Origin: Myxococcales bacterium
GTDB taxonomy: Bacteria > Myxococcota > UBA727 > VGSZ01
DNA: 42,990 nt
NCBI GenBank assembly: GCA_023248635.1
Contig: JAHFED010000055.1
Span: 1 to 42,990 of the forward strand
Direction of reading: 5' to 3'
Shown here: piece after piece, positions 34,181 through 42,990 of the stretch
Position numbering within the stretch: the first letter of the stretch is position 1
Layout of the letters: each line of letters opens with the position of its first letter
Notes under the pieces: model-generated
What the model was told of the DNA's origin: nothing
Seen by the model: only the letters and a program-made list of their open reading frames with translations
The model's database searches: none
Program-made: the position numbers and the translations under genes

Positions 34181-37100
34181 AGCTCCAAGGCCGGCGCCCA
34201 GGATCCCCGGCGCTGCCGCGCTCACTCCTGCTGTTGGGGCTGGTGGCGGGGACGTCGTCGTGGGCCCAGACCGGCGGCGTGAGCCCGTTGGCTCCCCAAG
34301 CCGAAGACAAGCCCGACGTCGGCGACCGCGCCGATGCGCCCCCGCCCCCTGCACCTCCCGCCCCGCCCCCCCCGCCGTCGGCGGCGGCCGCCTGGTCCGA
34401 CGACAGCGAAGCCGCCCGCTTCGAGGCCTACTCCGACGCCTTCCGCACCTACGAAGCACACCTGCGCGACGTCAAAGACCAGGTCCGCGAGCTCGCCGAG
34501 CGCAAGTACAAGGAACGTCGCGCCCAGATCGAGTCGAACTACCGACGGCAGCTCGACCCCGTGGTCATCGCCGAACGGCGGCGCCGCGTCGACGCCATCA
34601 AGGCCTTCGAAGAATTCCTCCTGCGCCACCCGACCGACCGCGAGTTCGTGCCCGACGCCATGTTCCGTCTGGCCGAGTTGTATTACGAAAAAACCGACGA
34701 CGAATTCCAGGTTGCGATCGCCGAGTATCGCGATGCCTATGCCAACTGGAAAGAAGCGGGCGGCAATGGAGAGGCGCCCATCGAGCCCACAAAGCGCTTT
34801 GAACGCACCATCTCCCTCTATCAAAAATTGATCGGTGGCTTTCCGGAATACCGTTTGCTCGACGGCGCCTACTACCTGCTCGGCTACACCCTCCGGCAGC
34901 AAGGGGACAACGACATCGGTCTCGAAGCCTGGCAGACGCTGGTGGCCAAGTACCCGAAGTCTCGCTTCTTCGCCGAGGTCTGGTTTCGCATCGGCGATCA
35001 GCACTTCGACGACGAAAAATGGAACGAGGCCATCGCCGACTTCTCAAATGTCGTTCCCATCAAGGATTCTGATTATTACGATAAAGGCCTGTATAAGTTG
35101 GCTTGGACCTACTATCTCGTGAATCGCTTCGACGAAAGCGTGGCGCGCTTCTTCGAGCTGCTCGACTTTTCCTTTGCCGGCAAGAGCGCCGGCGGCGAAG
35201 GCGGCTCCGTCCTCGAAGAAGAAGCGGTGCAGTACGTCGCCATCAGCTTCGGCGACGACAACTGGAAGCGCGGTCCCGAGTACAAGAAACTGGTCAAAGG
35301 CTCCTCGCTCTCTGATCCCGACGCCGAAGTAGAGACCGACTATGTGCGCTTCGCCAGCGACTGGTTCACGCGCGCCAGCTCCAACGGGCCCAAGCCCTAC
35401 GAGCGCGACGTCATGGCCAAGCTCGGCGACAACCTCTTTCGCCAGAGCAAGCACCTCCAGGCCGTCGCCGCCTTGGAGCGCGCCCTGGAGCTCGATCCCC
35501 TGCACCGTGATGCGCCCAAATTGCAGGACCAGGTGGTGCAATCGTGGGTGCGCGAGCGCCAGTTCGAAAAAGCGGCCGCCGCCCGTGACACCCTGGTCAA
35601 GACCTACGCCAAAGGCAGCCCCTGGGCGAAGCGCTTCGCCAACGACGCCGAAGCCCTGAAATTGTCAGAGGAATTTGCCCGCACCAACCTCTACAGCGCC
35701 GCCTTGTACTACCACCAGCAGGCGACCAGCTACTTCAACGCCGAGCGCCAGGACCTCGGGGTGCAATACTTCAGGCTCGCCTCTGACGCGTACAAAGACT
35801 ACCTCGAACGCTACCCGCACGACAAGAATGCCTATGAGCTAGCCTACTATCTGGCCGAAACATATTACTACTCATTGCGCTTCGACGACGCCGTGGCTGC
35901 ATATGAGTTCGTCCGGGATTCTACTGCTGGATCGAAATACCGCGCCGAGAGCGCATTGAACGCCGTTTACTCCTACGAGAAGATTCTCGAGGACGCCCAG
36001 ACCAAAGGCACACTGGAGAAGCGCGAGATCGCCGCCGGCGCCCGCGACCCCGCCCGCACGCCCGAGGAGATTCCGGCGCTGCGACGCTCTTACATCGCCT
36101 CCATCGACAAATTCCTGAACGGCGGCGAGGCCCACGAGATGGCCGCCGCCTTCGGCTACCGCGCTGGCGAGATCTTCTACGCCTACGGCCAATACGAGGA
36201 GGGAGTGAAACGCTTCCGCACCGTCGTCGACAAGTACCCCGACTCCGACGCCGCCCGCTTCGCGGCCAACCTCATCCTCGACGACCTGCTGGCCCGCAAG
36301 GACTGGAAAGCCGCCGCCGCTACTGCCGCTGCCTTTGCCGACAAAAAGGTCGGCGGCGCCGAGACTGAGCAGTACAATAAAATTCAAGGAGGTGCGCGCT
36401 TTAACATTGCCAAAGAGACGCTCGAGAATGGGCAGAAGATGATGGACGAAGGACGGATTCAAGACGGAATCGCAATGCTCGAGACCGGTGCTGACAGCTA
36501 TCTGAAGCTGTTGGACGAAGATCCCAAGCGCGAGTTCGCCGACGTCATGATGTACAACGCCGCGCTCAGCTTCGAAAAAGCCCGCCGACCCCTGCGCGCC
36601 GCCGGCCTCTACCAGCGTCTCTACCAGGAGTATCCGACGTCGGAGTACGCGCCGGAGGCCATGTTCCGCGTCGCCAACAAGTCCGAGCAGGCCTTCAATT
36701 TCGACACGGCGGTGTCGACCTATCTGGCCCTGGTGAAGAAATATCCGACGACAGAGCGGCGCGCCGACGCCCAGATCAATGCCGCGCTCGCGCTCGAGGG
36801 CCAGCAGCAATACGAAAAGGCGGCCCAGGAATTCGAGCGCTACGCCACGCTCTTCCCCGAGAAGCCCGACGCCGCCGACGTCTTCTTCCGCGCCAGCATC
36901 GTGCACAAAAAGAGGAACAATCCCGTCGCCGAAGCGGCGGTGCTGCGCCGCTTCATCGCCCGCTACACCGCCGTGGGGGCGCAGGTGCCCAAGGTCATCG
37001 AAGCCCACGCGCGCCTGGGCGACATCTTCGCCGAGCAAGCCAAGAAGTCTCCCGGCGCCAAGCAACAATCTGTCGATGCCTACCGCTCCGCCGTCGGTGG

Positions 37101-37734
37101 TTTCGCCCGCGCGGCGGACAGTCCCTCGGCCGCCTACTTCGCCGCCAAGAGCGCCTTCGCTCTCGCCGAAGACGACTTCGCCGCCTACGCCAAGCTGTCG
37201 ATCACCGCGAAGAAGAGCGACAAGCAGGTGAAGGAGCTCGAGACCAAGCTGACCCAGCTACAAAGAGTGGAAGAGATCTATAAGAAGGTCATTCTTACAT
37301 ATAAAGCCGGCGAGTGGTCCTTGGCATCGCTGTATCGCATAGGCTCACTGTACAACAACATGCAGGTAACGGTGCTCCAGTCGCCATGCCCCGACGACAT
37401 CAGGCGCGCCTACGGCGACGACGGCTGCGACGAATACGCCAATGCCATCGAAGACAAGGCCTTCGCCGTCGAAGAAAAAGCCGTCGCAAACTATAAGATC
37501 GCCTATGAGAAGGCCATTGAGTTCCGGTTGACCAATGTGTGGACCAAAAAGACACTCGAATCTCTGAATCTCTTGCGACCCGCAGAGTACCCCATCGACA
37601 AAGATCCCCTGACGAAGCCGTCGACGGAGCCGGTCGACGACGGCCTGGGCCTCGCTCTTCCGGACGGTGGCGCGCCGGAGCTCAAGCTGCTCGGAGCTGG
37701 TCCCGCCGAGCTCGCACAGCGGGGGGGCACATGA
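34177..37734 (+). CDS. gltD: GltD (AgmU)-like periplasmic TPR gliding protein
   Basis: This 1185-residue protein starts at a GTG overlapping the gltC-like stop; longer in-frame readings upstream run antiparallel logic through gltC and are rejected. A signal peptide (LPRSLLLLGLVAGTSSWAQ) is followed by a Pro/Ala linker (~45-70) and then many TPR-like repeats across the rest: FRLAELYYEKTDDEFQVAIA, YYLLGYTLRQQGDNDIGLEA, KLAWTYYLVNRFDESVARFF, and YELAYYLAETYYYSLRFDDA. AgmU/GltD of M. xanthus is a large multi-TPR periplasmic protein of similar size that moves with the gliding complexes. No enzyme motif is seen. Its stop overlaps the gltE-like start. Confidence 0.72.
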   Translation: MKLQGRRPGSPALPRSLLLLGLVAGTSSWAQTGGVSPLAPQAEDKPDVGDRADAPPPPAPPAPPPPPSAAAAWSDDSEAARFEAYSDAFRTYEAHLRDVKDQVRELAERKYKERRAQIESNYRRQLDPVVIAERRRRVDAIKAFEEFLLRHPTDREFVPDAMFRLAELYYEKTDDEFQVAIAEYRDAYANWKEAGGNGEAPIEPTKRFERTISLYQKLIGGFPEYRLLDGAYYLLGYTLRQQGDNDIGLEAWQTLVAKYPKSRFFAEVWFRIGDQHFDDEKWNEAIADFSNVVPIKDSDYYDKGLYKLAWTYYLVNRFDESVARFFELLDFSFAGKSAGGEGGSVLEEEAVQYVAISFGDDNWKRGPEYKKLVKGSSLSDPDAEVETDYVRFASDWFTRASSNGPKPYERDVMAKLGDNLFRQSKHLQAVAALERALELDPLHRDAPKLQDQVVQSWVRERQFEKAAAARDTLVKTYAKGSPWAKRFANDAEALKLSEEFARTNLYSAALYYHQQATSYFNAERQDLGVQYFRLASDAYKDYLERYPHDKNAYELAYYLAETYYYSLRFDDAVAAYEFVRDSTAGSKYRAESALNAVYSYEKILEDAQTKGTLEKREIAAGARDPARTPEEIPALRRSYIASIDKFLNGGEAHEMAAAFGYRAGEIFYAYGQYEEGVKRFRTVVDKYPDSDAARFAANLILDDLLARKDWKAAAATAAAFADKKVGGAETEQYNKIQGGARFNIAKETLENGQKMMDEGRIQDGIAMLETGADSYLKLLDEDPKREFADVMMYNAALSFEKARRPLRAAGLYQRLYQEYPTSEYAPEAMFRVANKSEQAFNFDTAVSTYLALVKKYPTTERRADAQINAALALEGQQQYEKAAQEFERYATLFPEKPDAADVFFRASIVHKKRNNPVAEAAVLRRFIARYTAVGAQVPKVIEAHARLGDIFAEQAKKSPGAKQQSVDAYRSAVGGFARAADSPSAAYFAAKSAFALAEDDFAAYAKLSITAKKSDKQVKELETKLTQLQRVEEIYKKVILTYKAGEWSLASLYRIGSLYNNMQVTVLQSPCPDDIRRAYGDDGCDEYANAIEDKAFAVEEKAVANYKIAYEKAIEFRLTNVWTKKTLESLNLLRPAEYPIDKDPLTKPSTEPVDDGLGLALPDGGAPELKLLGAGPAELAQRGGT

Positions 37735-39227
37735 TGAAGCCGCAAACGTCGTCGTTGGCGCTGGGCCTGCTCCTGGCTGCGTGCCAGACCGCACCGCCAA
37801 AACCCGCGGCGCCGGCGCCCATCGCCTTGGCCCAGCCAGCCCCCGCCCCGGTGGTGAAGGTGCCACCCAAGCCGGCGCCCCCGGCCCCGCCGACCCCAGC
37901 CCTCGTCGTGCCGAAGGCGGTTGCTGCGGCTGCTCCTGCCGCGCCTGGACCCAAGGCAGGCGATCGCACCGGCGATGGCATCGACGACGAGAACTGGCTC
38001 CCCCGCAAGGACACACCGGCCTACAGCGCCTTCTTGGCCGCCGTCGAGGTCGCGCGCAAAGACGCCGCGGCTGCAGTTCCGCGCTTTGTCGATGCCGCCA
38101 ACAAATCCACGGGTTTCTACGCCGCGTGGTTCAACGCCGGTGCCGCCGCCGAAGCCGCCCACGACGACGGATCTGCTGAGCGCCACTACCGACAGGCCTT
38201 GGCAGTGCGACCCGACTACGGCCCCGCCCTGGCCAACCTGTCGTCGCTGCTGGTGCGCAAGGGCCGTGCGCTCGACGCTGGGCAGCTCATCGACGATGCG
38301 CTCCGCAGGTTTCCCGAGAAAGCCGGACCCCACCTTGCCGCCGCCACCGACGCGCTGGCCAACCGCGAGCTCGTCAAGGCGGAAGAAGAGGCCCGCGCGG
38401 CCATGCGCTACGACGAGCGCAACGTTCCCGCCATGTTGTTGATGGCCCGCGTGTTTCGCGCCCAGGCCCGCTACGACACCGCGCGCTTCGCCGTCGACAA
38501 CGCCCTCGCCCTCGAGCCTGGCAACGCCCTCTTGCACCTCGAGCGCGGCAGCATCTTGCAGCTCCAAGGCGAAAACAAAGACGCCGTCGTCGCCTTCGAG
38601 CGGGCCGCACGCCTGCGTCCCAACCTCGCCGAGGCCCAAGAGGGCTACGGGTCCATGCTGCTGCTCTTGGGTTTCGGCAACGAAGCCCGGGGCGCCTTCG
38701 AAGCCCTGGTGCGCCTCGAGCCCAAGAGTGCGGCAGCGCAACTGCACCTCGGCAACGCCTATCGCGCCACCAAGATGTACTCCCAGGCAGAGGTGGCCTA
38801 CCGCAGGGCCCTGGACCTCGACAAGACCCTGGTCGAGGCCCGCTTCAACCTCGGCGTGCTCTACATCGACGACGTCATGCCGGGGGTCGAGGAGAGCGCC
38901 CGCTTGCGCGCCGCGGTGCGGGAGCTGAAGCTCTACAAGGAGCAAGCGCGTCCTGACGCAGCCACCGGCAAACGCCTCGACGACTACCTCGAGGCCACCG
39001 AAAAGCGGATCGTCAAAGAGCAGAAGCGCAAGGAGCGCGAAGAGAAGCGCAAAATGGAAGAGTCGCAAAAGCCTCCCGTCGACGCAGCGCCCAAGTCCAA
39101 AGACGCCGCCGCTGCCAGCGACGTCAAAAAGTCCGACGGCGAAAAGTCTCCGGCGCCGCCGACGACGACAGCTCCCAAGGCCTCGAGCGGGAACCCGGAA
39201 GCCCCCAAGGGGGTCGATGACAAATAG
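37731..39227 (+). CDS. gltE: GltE (AglT)-like TPR lipoprotein
   Basis: This 498-residue protein begins MMKPQTSSLALGLLLAACQ, a lipoprotein signal with a perfect LAAC lipobox. A Pro/Ala linker (~20-75) is followed by TPR repeats (~100-400), for example FNAGAAAEAAHDDGSAERHY, NALLHLERGSILQLQGENKD and LHLGNAYRATKMYSQAEVAY. The end is a highly charged Lys/Glu helix and a Lys/Pro/Ala tail. This is the layout of AglT/GltE, an outer-membrane-linked TPR lipoprotein required for adventurous gliding. It overlaps the gltD-like stop by four bases; the following gap is 123 bases. The ATG at 37734 is an equally possible start. Confidence 0.78.
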   Translation: MMKPQTSSLALGLLLAACQTAPPKPAAPAPIALAQPAPAPVVKVPPKPAPPAPPTPALVVPKAVAAAAPAAPGPKAGDRTGDGIDDENWLPRKDTPAYSAFLAAVEVARKDAAAAVPRFVDAANKSTGFYAAWFNAGAAAEAAHDDGSAERHYRQALAVRPDYGPALANLSSLLVRKGRALDAGQLIDDALRRFPEKAGPHLAAATDALANRELVKAEEEARAAMRYDERNVPAMLLMARVFRAQARYDTARFAVDNALALEPGNALLHLERGSILQLQGENKDAVVAFERAARLRPNLAEAQEGYGSMLLLLGFGNEARGAFEALVRLEPKSAAAQLHLGNAYRATKMYSQAEVAYRRALDLDKTLVEARFNLGVLYIDDVMPGVEESARLRAAVRELKLYKEQARPDAATGKRLDDYLEATEKRIVKEQKRKEREEKRKMEESQKPPVDAAPKSKDAAAASDVKKSDGEKSPAPPTTTAPKASSGNPEAPKGVDDK

Positions 39228-39350
39228 GACCGTCACGGCTCCGTCGAAAGGTGCGCTGTCGACGTCGGCGCTGCTATCAATGCCCTGCGCTCAGGCGACG
39301 TCGACGGGGGCTCGTGCGGGGAGCGGTGAGCACCCAACCTGGAGGTCCGG

Positions 39351-39587
39351 ATGCAAAGACTCGTGAGCTTGACCCTGCTCGTCGTCGTTGTCGCCGCCCT
39401 GGCCAGTGATGGGGCCCGGGCCCAGCGCAAGAAGATCACGCTCGAGGACCTGGTGATCGAGGGGAACATCCAGAAACCCGAGGCCTTCTTCATCCTGCCG
39501 CGCACCAACTTGAACTTCGCCGACCTCGAGCGCCACGAGGATCTCAAGAAGCGCGTGGTGGAAGCAGTGGATCAAGAGCCGTTCTGA
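39351..39587 (+). CDS. gltF: Small exported protein in the gltF position
   Basis: This 78-residue protein has a signal peptide (MQRLVSLTLLVVVVAALASDGARA) and a mature part of just over 50 residues: an acidic-basic beta/loop segment (KKITLEDLVIEGNIQKPEAF) followed by FFILPRTNLNFADLERHEDL and a charged helix. The 'IEGxIQKPE' phrase is what I recall of a small conserved protein next to TolQ/ExbB-type motility genes in myxobacteria. M. xanthus GltF has the equivalent position after GltE, but I am not sure of the sequence match, so the symbol is tentative. It has its own leader (TGCTATCAATG at 39272-39282) and an AGGTCC site before the ATG. Confidence 0.5.
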   Translation: MQRLVSLTLLVVVVAALASDGARAQRKKITLEDLVIEGNIQKPEAFFILPRTNLNFADLERHEDLKKRVVEAVDQEPF

Positions 39588-39698
39588 CGGCGTCGTCGAC
39601 GTCGACGCTTTCAGCTCCGCCGCCGCGCTTTTCTTTCTGGCCGCTTTGCTGTCAATGTGCGGCCCGGTTGGGTCGGTTGGTGTTTCGGAGGTCATGAC

Positions 39699-40352
39699 AT
39701 GGACGCCGTTGTTCGTTTTTTCAAAGAAGGTGGCCTGTGGCTGGTGCCCATCGCCTTCGTGTCCTTCCTCGTGCTGGCGATAGCGATTGAGCGCGTCATC
39801 TTCGTGGTGTTCCGCTTCAACTTGAACGGCGCGGCGTTCATGGCTCAGATCCAAAAGCTGGTCATGGCCAACAACATCGACAGGGCCATCAAGCTCTGCA
39901 ACGCCGCTCCTCACGCCGCTCTGCCCAAGGTCATCAAGGCCGGCCTGACCCGCGCCAACAAGGGCGAGCTCGAGATTCAAAATGCCATCGAAGAGGCCAC
40001 CCTCGAGGTGATGCCGCCGCTGACCAAGAGCTCGGGCTCGCTGGCCACGCTGGCGTCGTTGTCGACGCTGCTGGGGCTGCTCGGCACCGTCATGGGTCTC
40101 ATCGGCGCCTTCCGCGCCGTCGCCAAAGCAGACCCGGCGCAGAAGTCTCAGATCCTGACGGAGTTCATCGCCGAAGCCATGAACTGCACGGCCTTCGGCT
40201 TGATGGTCGGCATCCCCGCTCTCTTCGCCCACATGTTCTTGGCTGGCATGATCAAGAAGATCACCGATGAGATCGACATGTACTCGGTGAAGCTCGAGAA
40301 CCTGCTCATCACCCGTGGCAAAGGCGGGCTCGACGGGAGCAGCGAGGGCTGA
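39699..40352 (+). CDS. aglR: AglR-like TolQ/ExbB/MotA motor subunit
   Basis: This 217-residue inner-membrane protein has three membrane segments: LWLVPIAFVSFLVLAIAIER, then LATLASLSTLLGLLGTVMGL, and CTAFGLMVGIPALFAHMFLA. The LLGTVMGLIGAF and 'N-C-T-A-F-G-L-x-V-G-I-P' stretches are the conserved TM2/TM3 motifs of TolQ/ExbB proton-channel proteins. With two ExbD-type partners it would form the proton-driven stator that powers gliding (AglRQS in M. xanthus). I chose the ATG at 39699 because GGAGG lies seven bases upstream; the frame continues upstream without support. The next gene is 192 bases away across palindrome copy C. Confidence 0.9.
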   Translation: MDAVVRFFKEGGLWLVPIAFVSFLVLAIAIERVIFVVFRFNLNGAAFMAQIQKLVMANNIDRAIKLCNAAPHAALPKVIKAGLTRANKGELEIQNAIEEATLEVMPPLTKSSGSLATLASLSTLLGLLGTVMGLIGAFRAVAKADPAQKSQILTEFIAEAMNCTAFGLMVGIPALFAHMFLAGMIKKITDEIDMYSVKLENLLITRGKGGLDGSSEG

Positions 40353-40399
40353 GCCTCAGGCGCCGGCCTTGGAAGCCTGCACCGCCGTCGTGAACCAGA

Positions 40400-40530
40400 A
40401 CCTTCAAGAGCGTCTTGAAGTTTGGATGTTCAAGACGCTGGCGCGTCTTGAAGAATTGGCCCCGACCAAAGGCGCGCCAGCGTCTTGACCCCCTGAACTT
40501 CAAGGCGCTGGCCGTCTTGAGAAGTGCCCC
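40400..40530. repeat. Cluster of TTCAAGAC/GTCTTGAA palindromes (copy C)
   Basis: In the gap between aglR and the first ExbD-type gene, hairpins are TTCAAGA-gcg-TCTTGAA (40403-40419) and TTCAAGACGC-tggc-GCGTCTTGAA (40429-40452, preceded by GGATG). Further half-sites lie at 40469-40530 (GCGTCTTGA, CTTCAAGGCG, CCGTCTTGAG). GAATTGGCC (40454-40462) and the downstream GGAAGCAGAGAG echo copy B. The copy ends just before the ribosome site of the 40545 gene. Confidence 0.85.
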
Positions 40531-40544
40531 GAGGAAGCAGAGAG

Positions 40545-41099
40545 ATGGCCAAGAGAAAGCCGACGGAGCGAGGGCACGGTCAGGGTGCCAGCGAGGATCC
40601 CCTGGACCTCGACGTCACCCCCTTCCTCAACATCATGTTCATGCTCATCTTGAGCATCCTGGCCATGACCGCCTGGACCCAGCTCGCCATGCTCAACGTG
40701 CAGGCACCTCAGATCGGCGGCGGCGGCGGCGGCGCCGCCCCCGTGGAAAACCTGTCGACCCTCAACCTGACGGTCTTCGTGCTCGCCGACGGCTTCAACG
40801 TCGGTGCATCGGGTGCCACCCTCGACGGCAACAGCGAAGGGCGCACCGGCGAGCCCCTCATCACCAAGGTCGAAAAGACGGCCTTTGGGAAGAAAGCCAT
40901 CGACTACGACTACACGCGCCTGCAGCAGAAGCTCATCGAGATCAAAAAGAGCTTCCCCGACGAAGAAAGCATGATCGTCTCCGCCGACGGCAACGTGCCT
41001 TATGAAGTCATCGTGCGGGTGATGGACGCCGCGCGCCGCTCCGCCGACGGCAAGATCTTGTTCCCAGCGGTTGCCTTCGCCGCCGGCGTGGTGGGCTGA
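40545..41099 (+). CDS. ExbD/TolR-type motor subunit lacking the usual Asp (AglQ/AglS family)
   Basis: This 184-residue protein has a short cytoplasmic N-terminus, one membrane helix (~25-45) and a periplasmic domain (~60-184) of the ExbD/TolR type. The motif DLDVTPFLNIMFMLILSILA aligns with ExbD 'DINVTPFIDVMLVLLI': Asn29 stands where the proton-carrying Asp normally is. A poly-Gly stretch (~64-70) leads to the periplasmic part, which ends in 'MIVSADGNVPYEVIVRVMDA', the ExbD C-terminal signature. I chose the ATG at 40545 for its GAGGAAG site; a longer frame exists. One of the two ExbD-like genes should be aglQ and the other aglS, but I cannot say which by eye. Confidence 0.85.
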   Translation: MAKRKPTERGHGQGASEDPLDLDVTPFLNIMFMLILSILAMTAWTQLAMLNVQAPQIGGGGGGAAPVENLSTLNLTVFVLADGFNVGASGATLDGNSEGRTGEPLITKVEKTAFGKKAIDYDYTRLQQKLIEIKKSFPDEESMIVSADGNVPYEVIVRVMDAARRSADGKILFPAVAFAAGVVG

Positions 41100-41100
41100 C

Positions 41101-41799
41101 GTGAGCGATCCAACGATTTCCGACGGCTCGGAGCCCGCCTATGCAGGGTGGTCCCAGACCGTTGCGGCGGACGGCCAGGCGAAGAAGCGCAAGTCGAGCC
41201 GCGGACGACGCAAGCACATTCACACGCCGCCGCTGTCGATCACCTCGCTTACCGACGCCGTCACGCTGCTGCTCGTGTATTTGCTGAAGACCTTCGCGAC
41301 CAACCCCATCGAGGTCAAAGACAGCTCCATCGAGCTGCCTCGATCGGTGTGTCGGCCCGAACCCGGCAGCGGGGCCCGCGAACGCGAAACGGGATCCTCG
41401 CCCCGCGACGGCTGCGGCGAAGTACAAGAGACTGTGATCGTGATGATCACCGGACCGATTCGCAAAGCCACCGGCCACCCCGAGGGTCTGCCGAACACCC
41501 CCCGCATCGCGGTGAACAGCGAGCCCGTCGTCGAGCTCGACGCCGCGACCTACCGCGTGCCGGACTCCGCCAAAGACCCCGCTTCCAACGGCTGGGTCAT
41601 CGCGCCCCTGCGGGATGCGCTGCGGCGGGCGAAGGAGCTGAAGGAGGTCAGCTCCTTGCGTGACGACAAGAAGTTCGACGGCAAAGTGGTCATCCTCGCC
41701 GACAAGCAGACGCCCTATCGTGTGCTCTCGGAGGTGTTGGTGACCTGCGGCGAGTCGGGCTTCGCCGATTTCCGCTTCGCGGTGATCAAACCAGACTGA
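41101..41799 (+). CDS. ExbD/TolR-type motor subunit with conserved Asp (AglQ/AglS family)
   Basis: This 232-residue protein starts at a GTG one base after the previous stop. A basic cytoplasmic N-terminus (AKKRKSSRGRRKHIHTPPLS) precedes a single membrane helix with SLTDAVTLLLVYLLKTF, in which Asp52 occupies the proton-carrying position. The periplasmic part is longer than in the partner and includes a polar insertion with two Cys (SVCRPEPGSG; DGCGEVQETV), then the ExbD-like end 'KVVILADKQTPYRVLSEVLV' and FADFRFAVIKPD. With the Asn-bearing partner and AglR it would make an asymmetric stator. A 99-base gap separates it from the gltG-like gene. Confidence 0.85.
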   Translation: MSDPTISDGSEPAYAGWSQTVAADGQAKKRKSSRGRRKHIHTPPLSITSLTDAVTLLLVYLLKTFATNPIEVKDSSIELPRSVCRPEPGSGARERETGSSPRDGCGEVQETVIVMITGPIRKATGHPEGLPNTPRIAVNSEPVVELDAATYRVPDSAKDPASNGWVIAPLRDALRRAKELKEVSSLRDDKKFDGKVVILADKQTPYRVLSEVLVTCGESGFADFRFAVIKPD

Positions 41800-41898
41800 C
41801 GCCGAGCCACGTCCGGGCAGACCGGAACCGGGCGCAGCCCGTTGGTGTCGAGACCAGAGCCACAGCTTAGGCAGCAACAGGCAGGGGAAGAGGACGCC

Positions 41899-42990
<1,092 letters not shown>

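Noticed and set aside
32021-34459. 812-codon reverse open frame opposite the gltC-like gene
   Set aside because: It is an antisense shadow; it spans the gltC/gltD overlap and shows no signal peptide or family motif, while the forward genes have both.

Overview
The window is GC-rich DNA (roughly two thirds G+C by eye), with dense overlapping genes. It looks like a member of the Myxococcota or a close deltaproteobacterial relative. The pointers are secreted proteins with long Glu-Gly linkers, a MYXO-CTERM-like C-terminal tail, a MglA GTPase that keeps the residues known from Myxococcus xanthus, an AglZ-like pseudo-receiver/coiled-coil protein and a set of Agl/Glt gliding-motility genes. No rRNA, tRNA, CRISPR array, insertion sequence or phage gene was seen.

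Left part (1-2290): three minus-strand surface-protein genes. Two are small lipoproteins with Cys-rich heads and Glu-Gly repeats; the third is a secreted protein with a repeat of about ten residues. A strong hairpin terminator, a hairpin that covers a Shine-Dalgarno site, and a cluster of palindromes lie around them. Positions 2291-6786 are a tight minus-strand operon: ccsA-like cytochrome assembly gene, hemA, hemC, hemD and a small lipoprotein, with 1-4 base overlaps throughout.

Middle part (6787-24914): housekeeping and envelope genes. These are hslV-hslU (ATP-dependent protease), a YqeY-like protein, a hotdog thioesterase, a DUF4870 membrane protein, a GH25 lysozyme-like surface protein, a degenerate FHA protein, a secreted two-HKD phospholipase D-like protein, lnt (lipoprotein N-acyltransferase with an unusual membrane extension) followed by a half-length glycosyltransferase-like gene, a GH31 glycosidase, a possible inactive caspase-fold protein, ppa coupled to a tandem bacterial-microcompartment-domain protein, a COG4389 'site-specific recombinase' membrane protein, and a small secreted protein.

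Right part (24928-42990, running off the edge): one continuous gliding-motility locus. An aglZ-like gene points left. Divergent from it are mglB, mglA, an unrecognised coiled-coil/beta protein, gltC-, gltD- and gltE-like TPR genes, a small gltF-position gene, aglR (TolQ/MotA type), two ExbD/TolR-type genes and a partial gltG-like gene. In M. xanthus, as I recall, the counterparts are spread over several loci; here polarity switch (MglA/MglB), cytoplasmic adaptor (AglZ), proton-driven motor (AglR plus two ExbD-like proteins) and periplasmic/envelope chassis (Glt) sit together. The points most worth a second look are this arrangement, the unrecognised protein between mglA and gltC, the Asp-to-Asn change in one ExbD-like subunit, palindromic repeats placed twice inside the locus, and the lone BMC-T-like protein.
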